A stretch of 64,000 bases of DNA from Bradyrhizobium sp. RP6 (GCF_003837805.1 NZ_RQIT01000019.1:1-64000); one strand, 5' to 3'; shown: positions 8,376 to 16,962, numbered from the stretch's first letter. The notes: a model not told the origin generated them from the letters alone. Program-made: numbers and translations.

Positions 8376-10109
8376 CTACGCTGCGTCGCGCTTGGCGGCG
8401 CTGTCGGCAAGATGTCGTCCGGCAATGTAGCCGAAGGTCAGCGCCGGCCCAAGGGTGATGCCGGCGCCGGGATAATTGCCGCCCATGATGCTCGCCATGT
8501 CGTTGCCGGCGGCATAGAGGCCGGGAATCACGCGGCCTTCGGCGTCGAGCGCCCGCGCGTTCTCGTCGGTGACGATGCCAGCATAGGTGCCGAGATCGCC
8601 GATCACCATCTTGATGGCGTAGAACGGTCCGTTCTCGATCGGCGCGACGCAGGGGTTCGGGCCGTGCAGTGCGTCGCCCTGGTAGCGGTTATAGGCCTTC
8701 GAGCCCTTGCCGAAGGCGGCATCGTGACCCAGTGGCGCGGTCGCATTGAAGTGCCTGACCGTCTCGGCGAACGCCTTGGCGTCGATCCCGGCTTTCGCTG
8801 CCAGCGCCTCCAGCGTGTCGCCGCGCATGAGATAGCCCGTCTTCAAATGATGGCCCAGCGGCATCGGGAAGGGCGGCACGCAGCCGAGGCCGTATTTGCG
8901 CAGCGTCTTGTGATCGCAGACAAGGAAGGCGGCGATCTCCTCGCCGGGCCTGGCCGCCTTGACCATGGCCTGGACGAAGTCGTGATAGGAATTGCCTTCA
9001 TTGGCGAAACGCCTGCCGTCGCGCATCACCGCGATCACGCCGGGCTTGGCGCGGTCGATGAAATGCGGCATCACGCCCTTCGATCCGTCCTTGCGCGTGG
9101 ACAGCGACACCGGCACCCAGGCCGCCGCGTTCGGCAGGCGATCCTCGATGCGACCGCCGGCGCCTTCCGCCAGGCGCAGTCCATCCCCGGTGTTGCCGGT
9201 CGGCCCGGGCGAATAATGCTCATTGCCGGTCGGCGCGTGCGGAAACATTTTTCTGCGGCGTGCCACGTCGTGCGGGAAACCGCCGCAGGCGAGCACGACG
9301 CCCCGGCGGGCACGAACGCGCACCTCGCGTCCCTCGTGCGAGACGATAGCGCCGGTTACGGCGCCATTCTCGACCGTCAGCTCGCGCACCGGCGAGGACA
9401 GCCACATCGGAATCTTCAGGTCGAGCGCAGACTTTGCCAGGCGCCCGGCGAGCGCGTTGCCGTTGGTGAGCGTCATGCCGCGGCCGTAGCGCAGCACGTC
9501 CATCAGATGCCGCGACAGCCGCTTGGCGACATAAGCGGCTGAGGTCAGCGACTTCGTCACCCGCATGAAATGGATGATCTCCTTGCCGGAGCCCAGCATC
9601 ATGCCGAACACGGTGAGCTCCGGCAGCGGCATGCCCAAGGACTTGATGAGGTCGCCGAGCTCGCGGCCGTCGAACGGGCGCGTCACCATGGAGCGGCCGC
9701 CCTGGGCGCCGCCGGGGGCCTCGGCGTGATAGTCCGGAAACACCAGCGGCATGTCGAAGCGCAGCGCGGTCTTGGAGGTGAAGAAATCGACCGCCTCGGG
9801 ACCGGCGCTCAGGAAAGCATCGACGCGTGCCGCGTCGTAATTGTTGCCGGCCTCGTGCCGCAGATAGGTGCGGGCCTGCTCCGGCGTTTCCTCGATGCCG
9901 TAGGCCTTCGCCAGCGAGGTGCCGGGAATCCAGAGCCAGCCGCCGGAGCGGGCGGTGGTGCCGCCGAAGCGCGGCTCCTTTTCCACAATCAGCACGTCCA
10001 GGCCGCGATAGCGCGCGGTGATCGCGGCCGACATGCCGGAGCAACCCGATCCGGCCACGAGCACATCGCACTCGTAAGTCTCAATTGCGCTATGCTCGCT
10101 GCCGGTCAT
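8376..10109 (-). CDS. FAD-dependent oxidoreductase, fumarate reductase/ketosteroid dehydrogenase family
   Basis: This is a flavoprotein of 577 aa in the FAD_binding_2 superfamily. The N-terminal dinucleotide fold reads VLVAGSGCSGMSAA with VEKEPRFGGTTARSGGWLW after it, the hallmark of fumarate reductase and 3-ketosteroid-1-dehydrogenase relatives. The C-terminal FAD segment includes GLYAAGNDMASIMGGNYPGAG. No haem-binding or signal motif is seen, so it is probably a cytoplasmic dehydrogenase or reductase acting on an unsaturated acid or cyclic ketone. ATG 10109 has GAGGTGA upstream. It sits between a binding-protein gene (8 bp gap) and the IclR regulator (19 bp). Confidence 0.85.
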   Translation of the reverse strand: MTGSEHSAIETYECDVLVAGSGCSGMSAAITARYRGLDVLIVEKEPRFGGTTARSGGWLWIPGTSLAKAYGIEETPEQARTYLRHEAGNNYDAARVDAFLSAGPEAVDFFTSKTALRFDMPLVFPDYHAEAPGGAQGGRSMVTRPFDGRELGDLIKSLGMPLPELTVFGMMLGSGKEIIHFMRVTKSLTSAAYVAKRLSRHLMDVLRYGRGMTLTNGNALAGRLAKSALDLKIPMWLSSPVRELTVENGAVTGAIVSHEGREVRVRARRGVVLACGGFPHDVARRRKMFPHAPTGNEHYSPGPTGNTGDGLRLAEGAGGRIEDRLPNAAAWVPVSLSTRKDGSKGVMPHFIDRAKPGVIAVMRDGRRFANEGNSYHDFVQAMVKAARPGEEIAAFLVCDHKTLRKYGLGCVPPFPMPLGHHLKTGYLMRGDTLEALAAKAGIDAKAFAETVRHFNATAPLGHDAAFGKGSKAYNRYQGDALHGPNPCVAPIENGPFYAIKMVIGDLGTYAGIVTDENARALDAEGRVIPGLYAAGNDMASIMGGNYPGAGITLGPALTFGYIAGRHLADSAAKRDAA

Positions 10110-10117
10110 GTCTCACC

Positions 10118-11317
10118 TCACTTCTTCAGGAGCGGACATTTGGACTCGGAGACCGGGCGGAAGGCGTCTTCGCCCTTCACGGTCTTGACGATCTCCAGGT
10201 AGTCCCACGGCTCCTTCGATTGCTCGGGCGTCTTCACCTTGGCGAGATACATGTCGCGGATGACGCGGCCGTCCTCGCGCAGTTTGCCACCATGGACGAA
10301 GATATCCTCGATCGGCAGCTCGCGCATCTTGGCCATCACCTTGGCGGAATCGTCGGTGCCGGCGGCCTTGATTGCCTTCAGGTAATGCAGCACCGAACCG
10401 TAGACGCCGGTCTGGATCATGGTCGGCATCACCTTGGTGCGCTCGTAGAACTTCTTCGACCAGGCGCGGGTGGCCTCGTTCATGGCCCAGTAGGACGCCG
10501 TGGTCATGTAGGTGCCCTGCGCAGCTTTCAGACCGATCGCGTGTACGTCGGTGTCGAACATCAGAAGGCCGACCAGCTTCTGGCCGCCCTGGACGAGGCC
10601 GAACTCGCCGGACTGCTTGATGGCATTGTCGGTGTCCTGGCCTGCATTGGCGAAGGCGACAACGTCGGATTTCGAGCTCTGCGCCTGGAGCGCGAAGGAG
10701 GAGAAGTCGGCGGTGTTGGTCGGATGCTTCACGCCGCCGAGCACCTTGCCGCCCATCTCGTTGATGAAGCGCGTGGCGTCCTTCTCGAGCTGCTGGCCGA
10801 AGGCGTAGTCGGCGGTGATGAAGTACCAGGACTTTCCGCCTTCCTTGATGACGGCCGAGGCCGTCACCTTCGACAGCGCGTAGGTGTCATAAGTGAAGTG
10901 CACGGTGTTCGGGCTGCACAGCTCGTCGGTCAGCGAGCTCGCGCCGGGACCGGACAGCAGCGCGACCTTGCCCCGCTCGCGCACCATGTTGTGCACGGCG
11001 ATCGCGATGCCGGAATTGGGGATGTCGACGACGGCGTCGACCTTGCCGTTGTCGAACCAGCCGCGCACGATCTGCACGCCGACGTCGGTCTTCATCTGAT
11101 GATCGGCGCCGATGATCTCGATCGGCTTGCCGAGCACGGTCGGCCCGAACTCCTCCACCGCCATCTTCGCGGCTTCGACGGAGCCCGGCCCGCTGTTGTC
11201 GCGGCCCCAGCTGGACAGATCCGTCAGCACGCCGATCCGCACCACATCGTCGGAGACTTGAGCAGAAGCAGCAGACGTCATGGCCGCGAGCATGGCGCAG
11301 GCCAGAAACCCCTTCAT
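10118..11317 (-). CDS. ABC transporter substrate-binding protein, LivK-like (type I periplasmic fold)
   Basis: This is an exported binding protein of 399 aa. Residues 1-20 are a clear signal peptide (MKGFLACAMLAAMTSAASAQ), and the mature part starts with DDVVRIGVLTDLSS, the first strand of branched-chain amino-acid/amide binding proteins. The start at 11317 has GAGGGA upstream; the frame is open further up, but that part lies in the promoter region. No LivHMFG partner genes are nearby. The permeases at 169-1820 belong to a different transporter class, so this is an orphan component whose partners must lie elsewhere. It is the first gene of the minus operon that ends with the IclR regulator. 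Confidence 0.88.
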   Translation of the reverse strand: MKGFLACAMLAAMTSAASAQVSDDVVRIGVLTDLSSWGRDNSGPGSVEAAKMAVEEFGPTVLGKPIEIIGADHQMKTDVGVQIVRGWFDNGKVDAVVDIPNSGIAIAVHNMVRERGKVALLSGPGASSLTDELCSPNTVHFTYDTYALSKVTASAVIKEGGKSWYFITADYAFGQQLEKDATRFINEMGGKVLGGVKHPTNTADFSSFALQAQSSKSDVVAFANAGQDTDNAIKQSGEFGLVQGGQKLVGLLMFDTDVHAIGLKAAQGTYMTTASYWAMNEATRAWSKKFYERTKVMPTMIQTGVYGSVLHYLKAIKAAGTDDSAKVMAKMRELPIEDIFVHGGKLREDGRVIRDMYLAKVKTPEQSKEPWDYLEIVKTVKGEDAFRPVSESKCPLLKK

Positions 11318-11378
11318 CGTCGTTCCCTCTCTTTCTTGGCCGCTTGGGGCGGCGGGTATTCTGCAGCCAATTAGATAG

Positions 11379-11396
11379 TGACAAATGAGTTTGTCA
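11379..11396. promoter_or_regulatory. Perfect inverted repeat, candidate operator
   Basis: TGACAAA-TGAG-TTTGTCA is a perfect 7-bp inverted repeat with a 4-bp spacer. It lies 62 bp upstream of the binding-protein start codon, in the expected promoter zone of the 11317-7562 operon. The flanks are AT-rich compared with the surroundings. The operon's own IclR regulator is the simplest candidate ligand; a GntR-type factor is another. Function is inferred from symmetry and position only. Confidence 0.5.
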
Positions 11397-11464
11397 ATGG
11401 CGAATGATTGGGTGAAAGGGCCGGTTCCTCCTTGGCGACAACAGGGACGCGGCTGCTTCGGCAT

Positions 11465-11507
11465 CGTCATCACGAGCGAAGGGAAGCAATCCAGAATGTC
11501 TCCGCGG
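11465..11507. repeat. Degenerate half of the palindromic repeat family seen at 29251
   Basis: The string beginning CGTCATCACGAGCGAAGG and continuing through AAGCAATCCAGAATG to CCGCGG matches the left arm of the element at 29251-29338, with a few changes. No matching right arm follows. It lies between the binding-protein operon and the GH79 gene. The rest of 11397-11557 shows no gene. Confidence 0.55.
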
Positions 11508-11557
11508 ATGCACTCTTCGTCGCCGCGCTGGTGGCGCCGGAGACGGGGCGGGACTCG

Positions 11558-13171
11558 CTAGAGTGCTGAGCGTCGGGGCAAGCAAGCGGGATTTGCAGCG
11601 TTCGGAAACACCAGGAAGGTGATGGTCGTCGGCGCGAGCTGAACTGCTCCCGCTGGTGTTGCCCGTGCCTCGAGCCGGGGGAGCCGGCCATCGGCGGTCA
11701 GCGCGAGCCTCTTGCCATTCAACTGCACCATCGTGCCCTGCAACCGCGCCGCGTGCAGTGTGTACCGTTCGGCGGAATCCGAGAGCGTCAGCGCACGTGA
11801 TGTGCGGCGCGAAGTGTTGATTGCGAGCAGCGACACCGCGCCTGCCATGGCCGGATGGCAATGCGCATAGAGATGGAGATCGCGCGGAGCAGCCTTGCCT
11901 GCGTCCAGTACGATCGTTCCCATCAGCCGGTGCCAGAGCAGCGCGGCCCAATAGCTCGGCCGCGGCCGGAACGTTGTTTCGTCGAGCAGGCCGTAATCGC
12001 TGGCGGCCAGCGTGTTGTGCATCACCACCTGGACGCCGGCCCGCGCCAGGCGTCCGAGCTGGTCGAGATAGCGGAACGTGTCGAGAAAGGTTTGGTCCCA
12101 TCGGCTGCCGCCGCAGGCCGCATCAGCCGTCTCGGTCAGCCAGATCGGCTTGCCCGGCTCGAATGCGTCCCGCAGGGCCTGGTAGGTCCTGAGTGTCGCC
12201 TCCGGACGGGCCAGCCAATGTTCCGAGAGCGCCTGCGCCGGATCGTCGTGACCGCTACAGCGCGGCGAGATCGTGTTGTAATGGTGATAGGAGAAGCGAT
12301 CGACGCCGGGACCGGATGCGGCAAGCAGCTCGCGCGTGGTGATGCCCGAGCCGGATCGGAATGGTGCATCGCCGACCGAGCCTGGGCCGAGGATTAGCGT
12401 GTCCGGCGCGGCGCGCCGCATCCAATCGCGGAAGACCTTGAAGTCGCGGCCATAGGCGATCGCATCATATCCTGCCGGTGTACCATTCTTTGCTGCGAGC
12501 GTCGGCTCGTTCATGAATTCGGCGGCGGCGATGCGACCGCCCAGCGCGCGCGTGGTGTCGATCAGCTGCTGTGCCTGATCCGGTCTCCACACACCAATGG
12601 CATCGCGGCTGCCGGGACTGATCGCAAAGGAGGTGACGATCTCCGCATCGACCGCGCGCGCGAACTCCACGACGCCGCGCCACTGCGCTCGGCTGAGCAG
12701 GGAGTTGAATCCCGGCGGCGGCTCTCCCGGCGTCTCGGCAAAGAACGTTGCATTGGCCCAGGTGCCGCTCACGCGCAGATAGGCCGGCGACAACGCCGCG
12801 GCGAGCAGGCGCAGGCGCGCATTGGCAAGATCGGTCGGTGGTCTCGCGCTGTAGCGATTCCGTTCGTCGAAGGCGCGTGCCGTGCGCGGGTAAGGCTTCC
12901 AGAACCGTCCGCCGGTGACCTCCACCATCTCGATGTTGTAGGATTGAAAGCGCACGTCGATCGTTCCGATCGCTTTCAGTCCGGCAGGTGAGATGGCGTC
13001 GGCGTGCGCAGCACACGCCGTTGCGGCGGCGAGCAGGGCGATCGTCATCGCGACTGCCGCACGACCGGCTGGACGCGGTCGGGACCCTGGCCTGTCGCTT
13101 GCTGCCGCCTGGTTCATGCGCGATGCCCGGGCCAGATGCACAAGAGGCAATCTGGCCTTGCCTGTAACCAC
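11558..13171 (-). CDS. Exported glycoside hydrolase, heparanase-like (GH79)
   Basis: This is a secreted (beta/alpha)8 glycosidase of 537 aa. A signal peptide is present at about residues 36-57 (basic n-region, then MTIALLAAATACAAHA). The acid/base Glu is in FMNEP (E222) and the nucleophile Glu in IWLTETAD (E347), the clan GH-A arrangement; with the DYGLLDE segment this points to family 79 (beta-glucuronidase/heparanase-like). GTG 13171 is preceded by GGAG eight bases away and gives a long n-region; ATG 13117 or 13048 would give shorter ones. A small C-terminal beta domain follows the barrel. The substrate could be a uronic-acid-containing polysaccharide, which is inference. It is monocistronic. 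Confidence 0.72.
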   Translation of the reverse strand: MVTGKARLPLVHLARASRMNQAAASDRPGSRPRPAGRAAVAMTIALLAAATACAAHADAISPAGLKAIGTIDVRFQSYNIEMVEVTGGRFWKPYPRTARAFDERNRYSARPPTDLANARLRLLAAALSPAYLRVSGTWANATFFAETPGEPPPGFNSLLSRAQWRGVVEFARAVDAEIVTSFAISPGSRDAIGVWRPDQAQQLIDTTRALGGRIAAAEFMNEPTLAAKNGTPAGYDAIAYGRDFKVFRDWMRRAAPDTLILGPGSVGDAPFRSGSGITTRELLAASGPGVDRFSYHHYNTISPRCSGHDDPAQALSEHWLARPEATLRTYQALRDAFEPGKPIWLTETADAACGGSRWDQTFLDTFRYLDQLGRLARAGVQVVMHNTLAASDYGLLDETTFRPRPSYWAALLWHRLMGTIVLDAGKAAPRDLHLYAHCHPAMAGAVSLLAINTSRRTSRALTLSDSAERYTLHAARLQGTMVQLNGKRLALTADGRLPRLEARATPAGAVQLAPTTITFLVFPNAANPACLPRRSAL

Positions 13172-13323
13172 AATTCTATCTCCATTTTACCTCGCCGTGC
13201 CGCCGAGAGCTTCGGGGCTCCCCCATTGGCGGGCCCGGGAGCTGGCTTCCGCAGGAGCGAAGGGGGACGGCCCGGCGGCCGACCAAATGGATCGGGACGA
13301 AAAAAATCTTCCAGCCCCCCTTG

Positions 13324-13340
13324 AAGCCGGTTTCCGGCTT
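13324..13340. repeat. Perfect 7-bp inverted repeat upstream of the Hsp20 gene
   Basis: AAGCCGG-TTT-CCGGCTT lies immediately after CTTGAA (13320-13325), which resembles the -35 box of heat-shock (RpoH-type) promoters. It could be an operator over the heat-shock promoter or the hairpin of a short transcript. The role is unknown. Confidence 0.35.
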
Positions 13341-13369
13341 TCTAAGTCGTTTTTCGCCGCGAGAGCGGT

Positions 13370-13482
13370 GTGCCGGATGCCAGGATCGGGTCCGGCACGG
13401 GCGCCGGGCTGGCCTTTCGGACCCGTCTGAAATCCCGCCTTGCGCTCCTTCGTATCCATCTTGCTCTTTGGAGGACTTGGTT
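13370..13482 (+). ncRNA. ROSE-type RNA thermometer (5' UTR of hsp20)
   Basis: The leader holds a stable hairpin (GTGCCGGA at 13370-13377 pairing with TCCGGCAC at 13391-13398). Just before the start codon it has TTGCT (13461-13465) facing the Shine-Dalgarno GGAGGA (13470-13475) across a four-base loop. The U(U/C)GCU anti-Shine-Dalgarno motif opposite GGAGGA is the conserved core of ROSE elements, which melt at heat-shock temperature to free the ribosome site. These elements precede small heat-shock genes in rhizobia. Boundaries at the 5' side are approximate. A possible RpoH-type -35 is CTTGAA at 13320-13325. Confidence 0.75.
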
Positions 13483-13944
13483 ATGAGGACCAGTTTCGAC
13501 TTCGCGCCCCTGTGGCGCTCCACCATCGGCTTCGACCACCTGGCCGACCTCGTCGACAGCACGCTGCGCCAGGCGACCGAGGACAATTATCCCCCCTACA
13601 ACATCGAGCGTTCCGGCGAAGACCATTACCGGATCAGCCTTGCGGTAGCGGGCTTCGGGGCCAGCGATATCACCGTGACGGCCGAGCAGAACGCGCTCAC
13701 CATCGAGGGCAGGAAGCCCGAGACTGCTGCGCGCGAATATCTATACCAGGGCATCGCCGCGCGTCCGTTCCGGCGCGTGTTCAATCTCGCCGACTACGTC
13801 CAGGTGAAGCAGGCCTCGTTCCAGGACGGGCTCCTGATCATCGACCTCGTCCGCGAGGTTCCGGAAGCCATGAAGCCGCGCCGCATTCCGATCGCGGGCG
13901 GCGCTTCTGCGGCATCGCAGATCGAGCAGAAGAAAGCAGCCTGA
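13483..13944 (+). CDS. Small heat-shock protein Hsp20, class A (IbpA/HspA-like)
   Basis: This is an ATP-independent holdase chaperone of 153 aa. The alpha-crystallin domain runs from about residue 38 (PPYNIERSGEDHYRI) to 130, with FRRVFNLADYV in the middle strand region and the EVPEAMKPRRIPI tail typical of rhizobial class A Hsp20s. The C-terminal I-P-I anchors oligomers. ATG 13483 follows GGAGG by eight bases, and that site is sequestered in the ROSE-like leader. It is the first gene of a five-gene plus-strand proteostasis cluster. Confidence 0.92.
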   Translation: MRTSFDFAPLWRSTIGFDHLADLVDSTLRQATEDNYPPYNIERSGEDHYRISLAVAGFGASDITVTAEQNALTIEGRKPETAAREYLYQGIAARPFRRVFNLADYVQVKQASFQDGLLIIDLVREVPEAMKPRRIPIAGGASAASQIEQKKAA

Positions 13945-14016
13945 GCGCTCGATCGAATGGCGGAACGCGGCGCGCGGATGCGCGGGCCGCGCTCCCGATG
14001 CATGAAGGAGAGAACC

Positions 14017-14508
14017 ATGGCTTTTCGTGATCTCATTCCCTGGTCGAGAAACCAGGAGCTTGCGCCAGCGCGCGACAATTTCGATCCGTTCCTGACGCTT
14101 CACCGCGAGATGAACCGTCTGTTCGACGACGTCTTCCGTGGCTTCGGCGGGCCCGGCCTGTCGCCGCTGATGGAAGGCCGCTTCGGCTGGCCGAAGGTCG
14201 AGCTCAGCGAGACCGACAACGCGCTGACCGTCTCCGCCGAGCTTCCCGGCCTCACCGAGAAGGACGTGCAGGTCGAGATCGCCAATGGCGTCCTGACCGT
14301 CCGCGGCGAGAAGAAGGCGGAGCGCAACGGCGAAGGCAGGTACTTCACCGAGCGCTATTACGGTGCCTTCGAGCGGCAGATCCCGCTGGAGGGTGTCGAG
14401 GAAGACAAGGCCGAGGCCTCGTTCAAGAACGGCGTCCTGACCGTGTCGTTGCCGAAATCGGAGAAGGCGCGCGAAGGCGTCAAGCGCATCGCGATCAACA
14501 CGCACTAG
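14017..14508 (+). CDS. Small heat-shock protein Hsp20, second class
   Basis: This is a second alpha-crystallin chaperone (163 aa), clearly different in sequence from its upstream neighbour and closer to the general bacterial Hsp20 class. Residues 57-150 form the crystallin domain (GWPKVELSETDNALTVSAEL, GVLTVRGEKKAE, FKNGVLTVSLPKSEKA). ATG 14017 is preceded by AAGGAGAG. The 72-bp gap after the first hsp20 has no obvious terminator, so both are probably read together. Having two distinct classes side by side suggests hetero-oligomer formation or division of labour, which is inference. Confidence 0.92.
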   Translation: MAFRDLIPWSRNQELAPARDNFDPFLTLHREMNRLFDDVFRGFGGPGLSPLMEGRFGWPKVELSETDNALTVSAELPGLTEKDVQVEIANGVLTVRGEKKAERNGEGRYFTERYYGAFERQIPLEGVEEDKAEASFKNGVLTVSLPKSEKAREGVKRIAINTH

Positions 14509-14520
14509 TGTCAAGCGGGG

Positions 14521-14542
14521 CGGCGGCGATGTGGCGCCGCCG
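14521..14542 (+). other. GC-rich hairpin after second hsp20
   Basis: CGGCGGCG-ATGTGG-CGCCGCCG is a perfect 8-bp stem with a six-base loop, 12 bp after the hsp20 stop. There is no T-run, so it is more likely an mRNA-stabilising or attenuating hairpin than a strong terminator. Genes of the same cluster continue 54 bp downstream. Confidence 0.45.
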
Positions 14543-14595
14543 TCTCCTCGTCAACAAGCCGTCCCCCTGGAAAGGAGCATGTGGGAGACCCACCG

Positions 14596-14931
14596 ATGAC
14601 CAACGTGAATACCAATTCCGGCACTCTCAATCCGCTGTTTCATCCCGCCGCCCACTACGACTCGCCTGCCGACGTCCTGAATGCCGAGGAGCTCTCGTCG
14701 CCCGAGAAGCGCGTCATCCTGTCGTCCTGGGCATCGGACATGTACGCGGTCGAATCCTGTCCCGCCTTGCGCGAGATTCCCGGCATGAGCCACACGGTCC
14801 GGCTCGCCGACATTCTGGCCGCCTTGCGCAAGCTCGATGGCGACAACGACAATGACGACCCGCCGCGGGGCGGCGGCGTGCCGATGCGGTTGCGGCGGCC
14901 ATGGGCCGCCGCCGAAGGGCAGGCGGCATGA
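14596..14931 (+). CDS. Conserved small protein of unknown function in heat-shock cluster
   Basis: This protein (111 aa) is not assigned to a named family. It has a SPADVLNAEELSSPEKRVIL segment (residues 23-42) followed by SSWASDMYAVES and a predicted helix VRLADILAALRKLDGD, then a basic Gly/Arg-rich tail. Similar short proteins with a 'SPEEK..IL.SWASD' pattern are, from memory, common in alphaproteobacteria. ATG 14596 has GGGAG eight bases upstream; a GTG at 14581 is possible but sits too close to its AAGGAG. The stop overlaps the start of the next micro-ORF by ATGA. Its position between Hsp20 and HtrA genes suggests a stress role, which is inference. Confidence 0.7.
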   Translation: MTNVNTNSGTLNPLFHPAAHYDSPADVLNAEELSSPEKRVILSSWASDMYAVESCPALREIPGMSHTVRLADILAALRKLDGDNDNDDPPRGGGVPMRLRRPWAAAEGQAA

Positions 14932-15044
14932 TGTTCACGCCCACCGTCCTCGGGCTCGTGCTGCTCGGCCAGGCCGCGGCCGCCTGGACCGTCCCGTTTC
15001 TGGCCTTGCAGGGCTGGATCGTCGCATCAGGCGACGAAGGCTGA
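14928..15044 (+). CDS. Small membrane protein, 38 aa
   Basis: This is a micro-ORF with ATGATG at 14928-14933 overlapping the upstream stop as ATGA, which implies translational coupling. The product starts MMFTPTVLGLVLLGQA, is hydrophobic over residues 7-34 with two Trp, and ends with an acidic tail (GDEG). One transmembrane helix is expected. The overlap, the uninterrupted hydrophobic character and the short gap to htrA support a real gene. It may be a membrane partner of the chaperone/protease set, but no function is known. Confidence 0.5.
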   Translation: MMFTPTVLGLVLLGQAAAAWTVPFLALQGWIVASGDEG

Positions 15045-15091
15045 AGCACCAAGATTCCGACCATCCCCACAACACAAGCGGCAGGGTGACG

Positions 15092-16201
<1,110 letters not shown>

Positions 16202-16210
16202 AACGAATGC

Positions 16211-16246
16211 GGGGACGAACCGCGGAAGGAAGGGCGGTTCGGCCCC
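16211..16246. terminator. Bidirectional terminator-like hairpin after htrA
   Basis: GGGG-A-CGAACCGC, a ten-base loop, then GCGGTTCG-G-CCCC form a 12-pair stem with one internal mismatch. It lies nine bases after the htrA stop and 16 bases after the stop of the convergent small gene. The position between two converging transcription units fits a shared terminator. No T-run is present on either side. Confidence 0.65.
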
Positions 16247-16262
16247 TGCGACGATCTCCAGC

Positions 16263-16439
16263 TCAGGCCGCGCGGTGATCCCATTCGCCTTGCAGGTCCC
16301 GGATCAGCCGCCGCTCGCGTTCGATGCGTTGACGATAGAGCTCGCGCTCATGCTCGGTCTTCGCGCTTGCAAGAAGCAGCTCGTAATGGCCGATGACCTT
16401 CTCGCTGCCTCGAATGAGCAGGTCTCGCTGACTGTTCAT
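16263..16439 (-). CDS. Small charged protein, 58 aa
   Basis: The product begins MNSQRDLLIRGSEKVIGHYE and is rich in Glu and Arg throughout (a HERELYRQRIERERRLIRDL stretch near residues 30-49), predicted as one long helix or coiled coil. Its ATG overlaps the stop of the upstream small gene as ATGA, which strongly supports translation. No family is recognised. It could be a small regulatory or DNA/RNA-associated protein, but nothing in the sequence proves that. Confidence 0.6.
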   Translation of the reverse strand: MNSQRDLLIRGSEKVIGHYELLLASAKTEHERELYRQRIERERRLIRDLQGEWDHRAA

Positions 16440-16654
16440 TGCGCCATCCCCGCCGCATTGGCCGGCGCTCCGGAAGCGCGGAAGCCGACCGGGAAGGTCA
16501 CCGCGGTCAGGCCATCGAGCGCCGATTGCTCTTCCGCGAGGCGCCTCTCGACGAAATGGCGCTCCAGATCCGACAGCCTGGTCTTCAGCAGACGCCGATA
16601 GCGGTGGATGTTGTTGCGGTGCGCACGAATGCGGGCCAGATTCTCATCGAGCAT
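16436..16654 (-). CDS. Small charged helical protein, 72 aa
   Basis: The product starts MLDENLARIRAHRNNIHRYR and is mainly helical and charged, with RLLKTRLSDLERHFVERRLA (residues 21-40), then a Gly/Ala-rich tail. ATG 16654 has GGAGAG in front, which decides the start; a longer frame to 16852 runs through the upstream region without a better site. It is translationally coupled to the 58-aa protein downstream. The pair may form a two-component helical complex. Function is unknown. Confidence 0.65.
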   Translation of the reverse strand: MLDENLARIRAHRNNIHRYRRLLKTRLSDLERHFVERRLAEEQSALDGLTAVTFPVGFRASGAPANAAGMAQ

Positions 16655-16962
16655 GATCGTCTCTCCAGACGGTCGCGTTAATTCCTTTTGATGTCGAGGG
16701 TGAGAAAGTCTCTTCTCGGCGAAAAAAAATATGCAGCGGGTGACCGGTGTCAAGATGGTCGAAGCCGCATTCGCCTCTCCCCACTCGCGGCAGAGCAATC
16801 GCATCTGACTCTTGGGGCTGACCTTGAGCGCGCGTCTCGAAGGATGGCCCACAAGGAGTTCTATAGCTGGGTTCCGCCAGCGATTGCCTTTTGTCGGCCA
16901 GCAAGCGAACCTCGTGCGGCCATATTTGAGCAGGAGTGATCTTCCCTGAGGGAGGCACTCCG
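16655..16962. other. Divergent intergenic region, no gene seen
   Basis: This 308-bp spacer separates the 72-aa minus gene from the Gly-zipper plus gene. It contains an A-run (GGCGAAAAAAAATATGC near 16718) and is less GC-rich than its neighbours, as expected for two divergent promoters. No convincing sigma-factor boxes, repeats or small genes were found. Confidence 0.4.
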
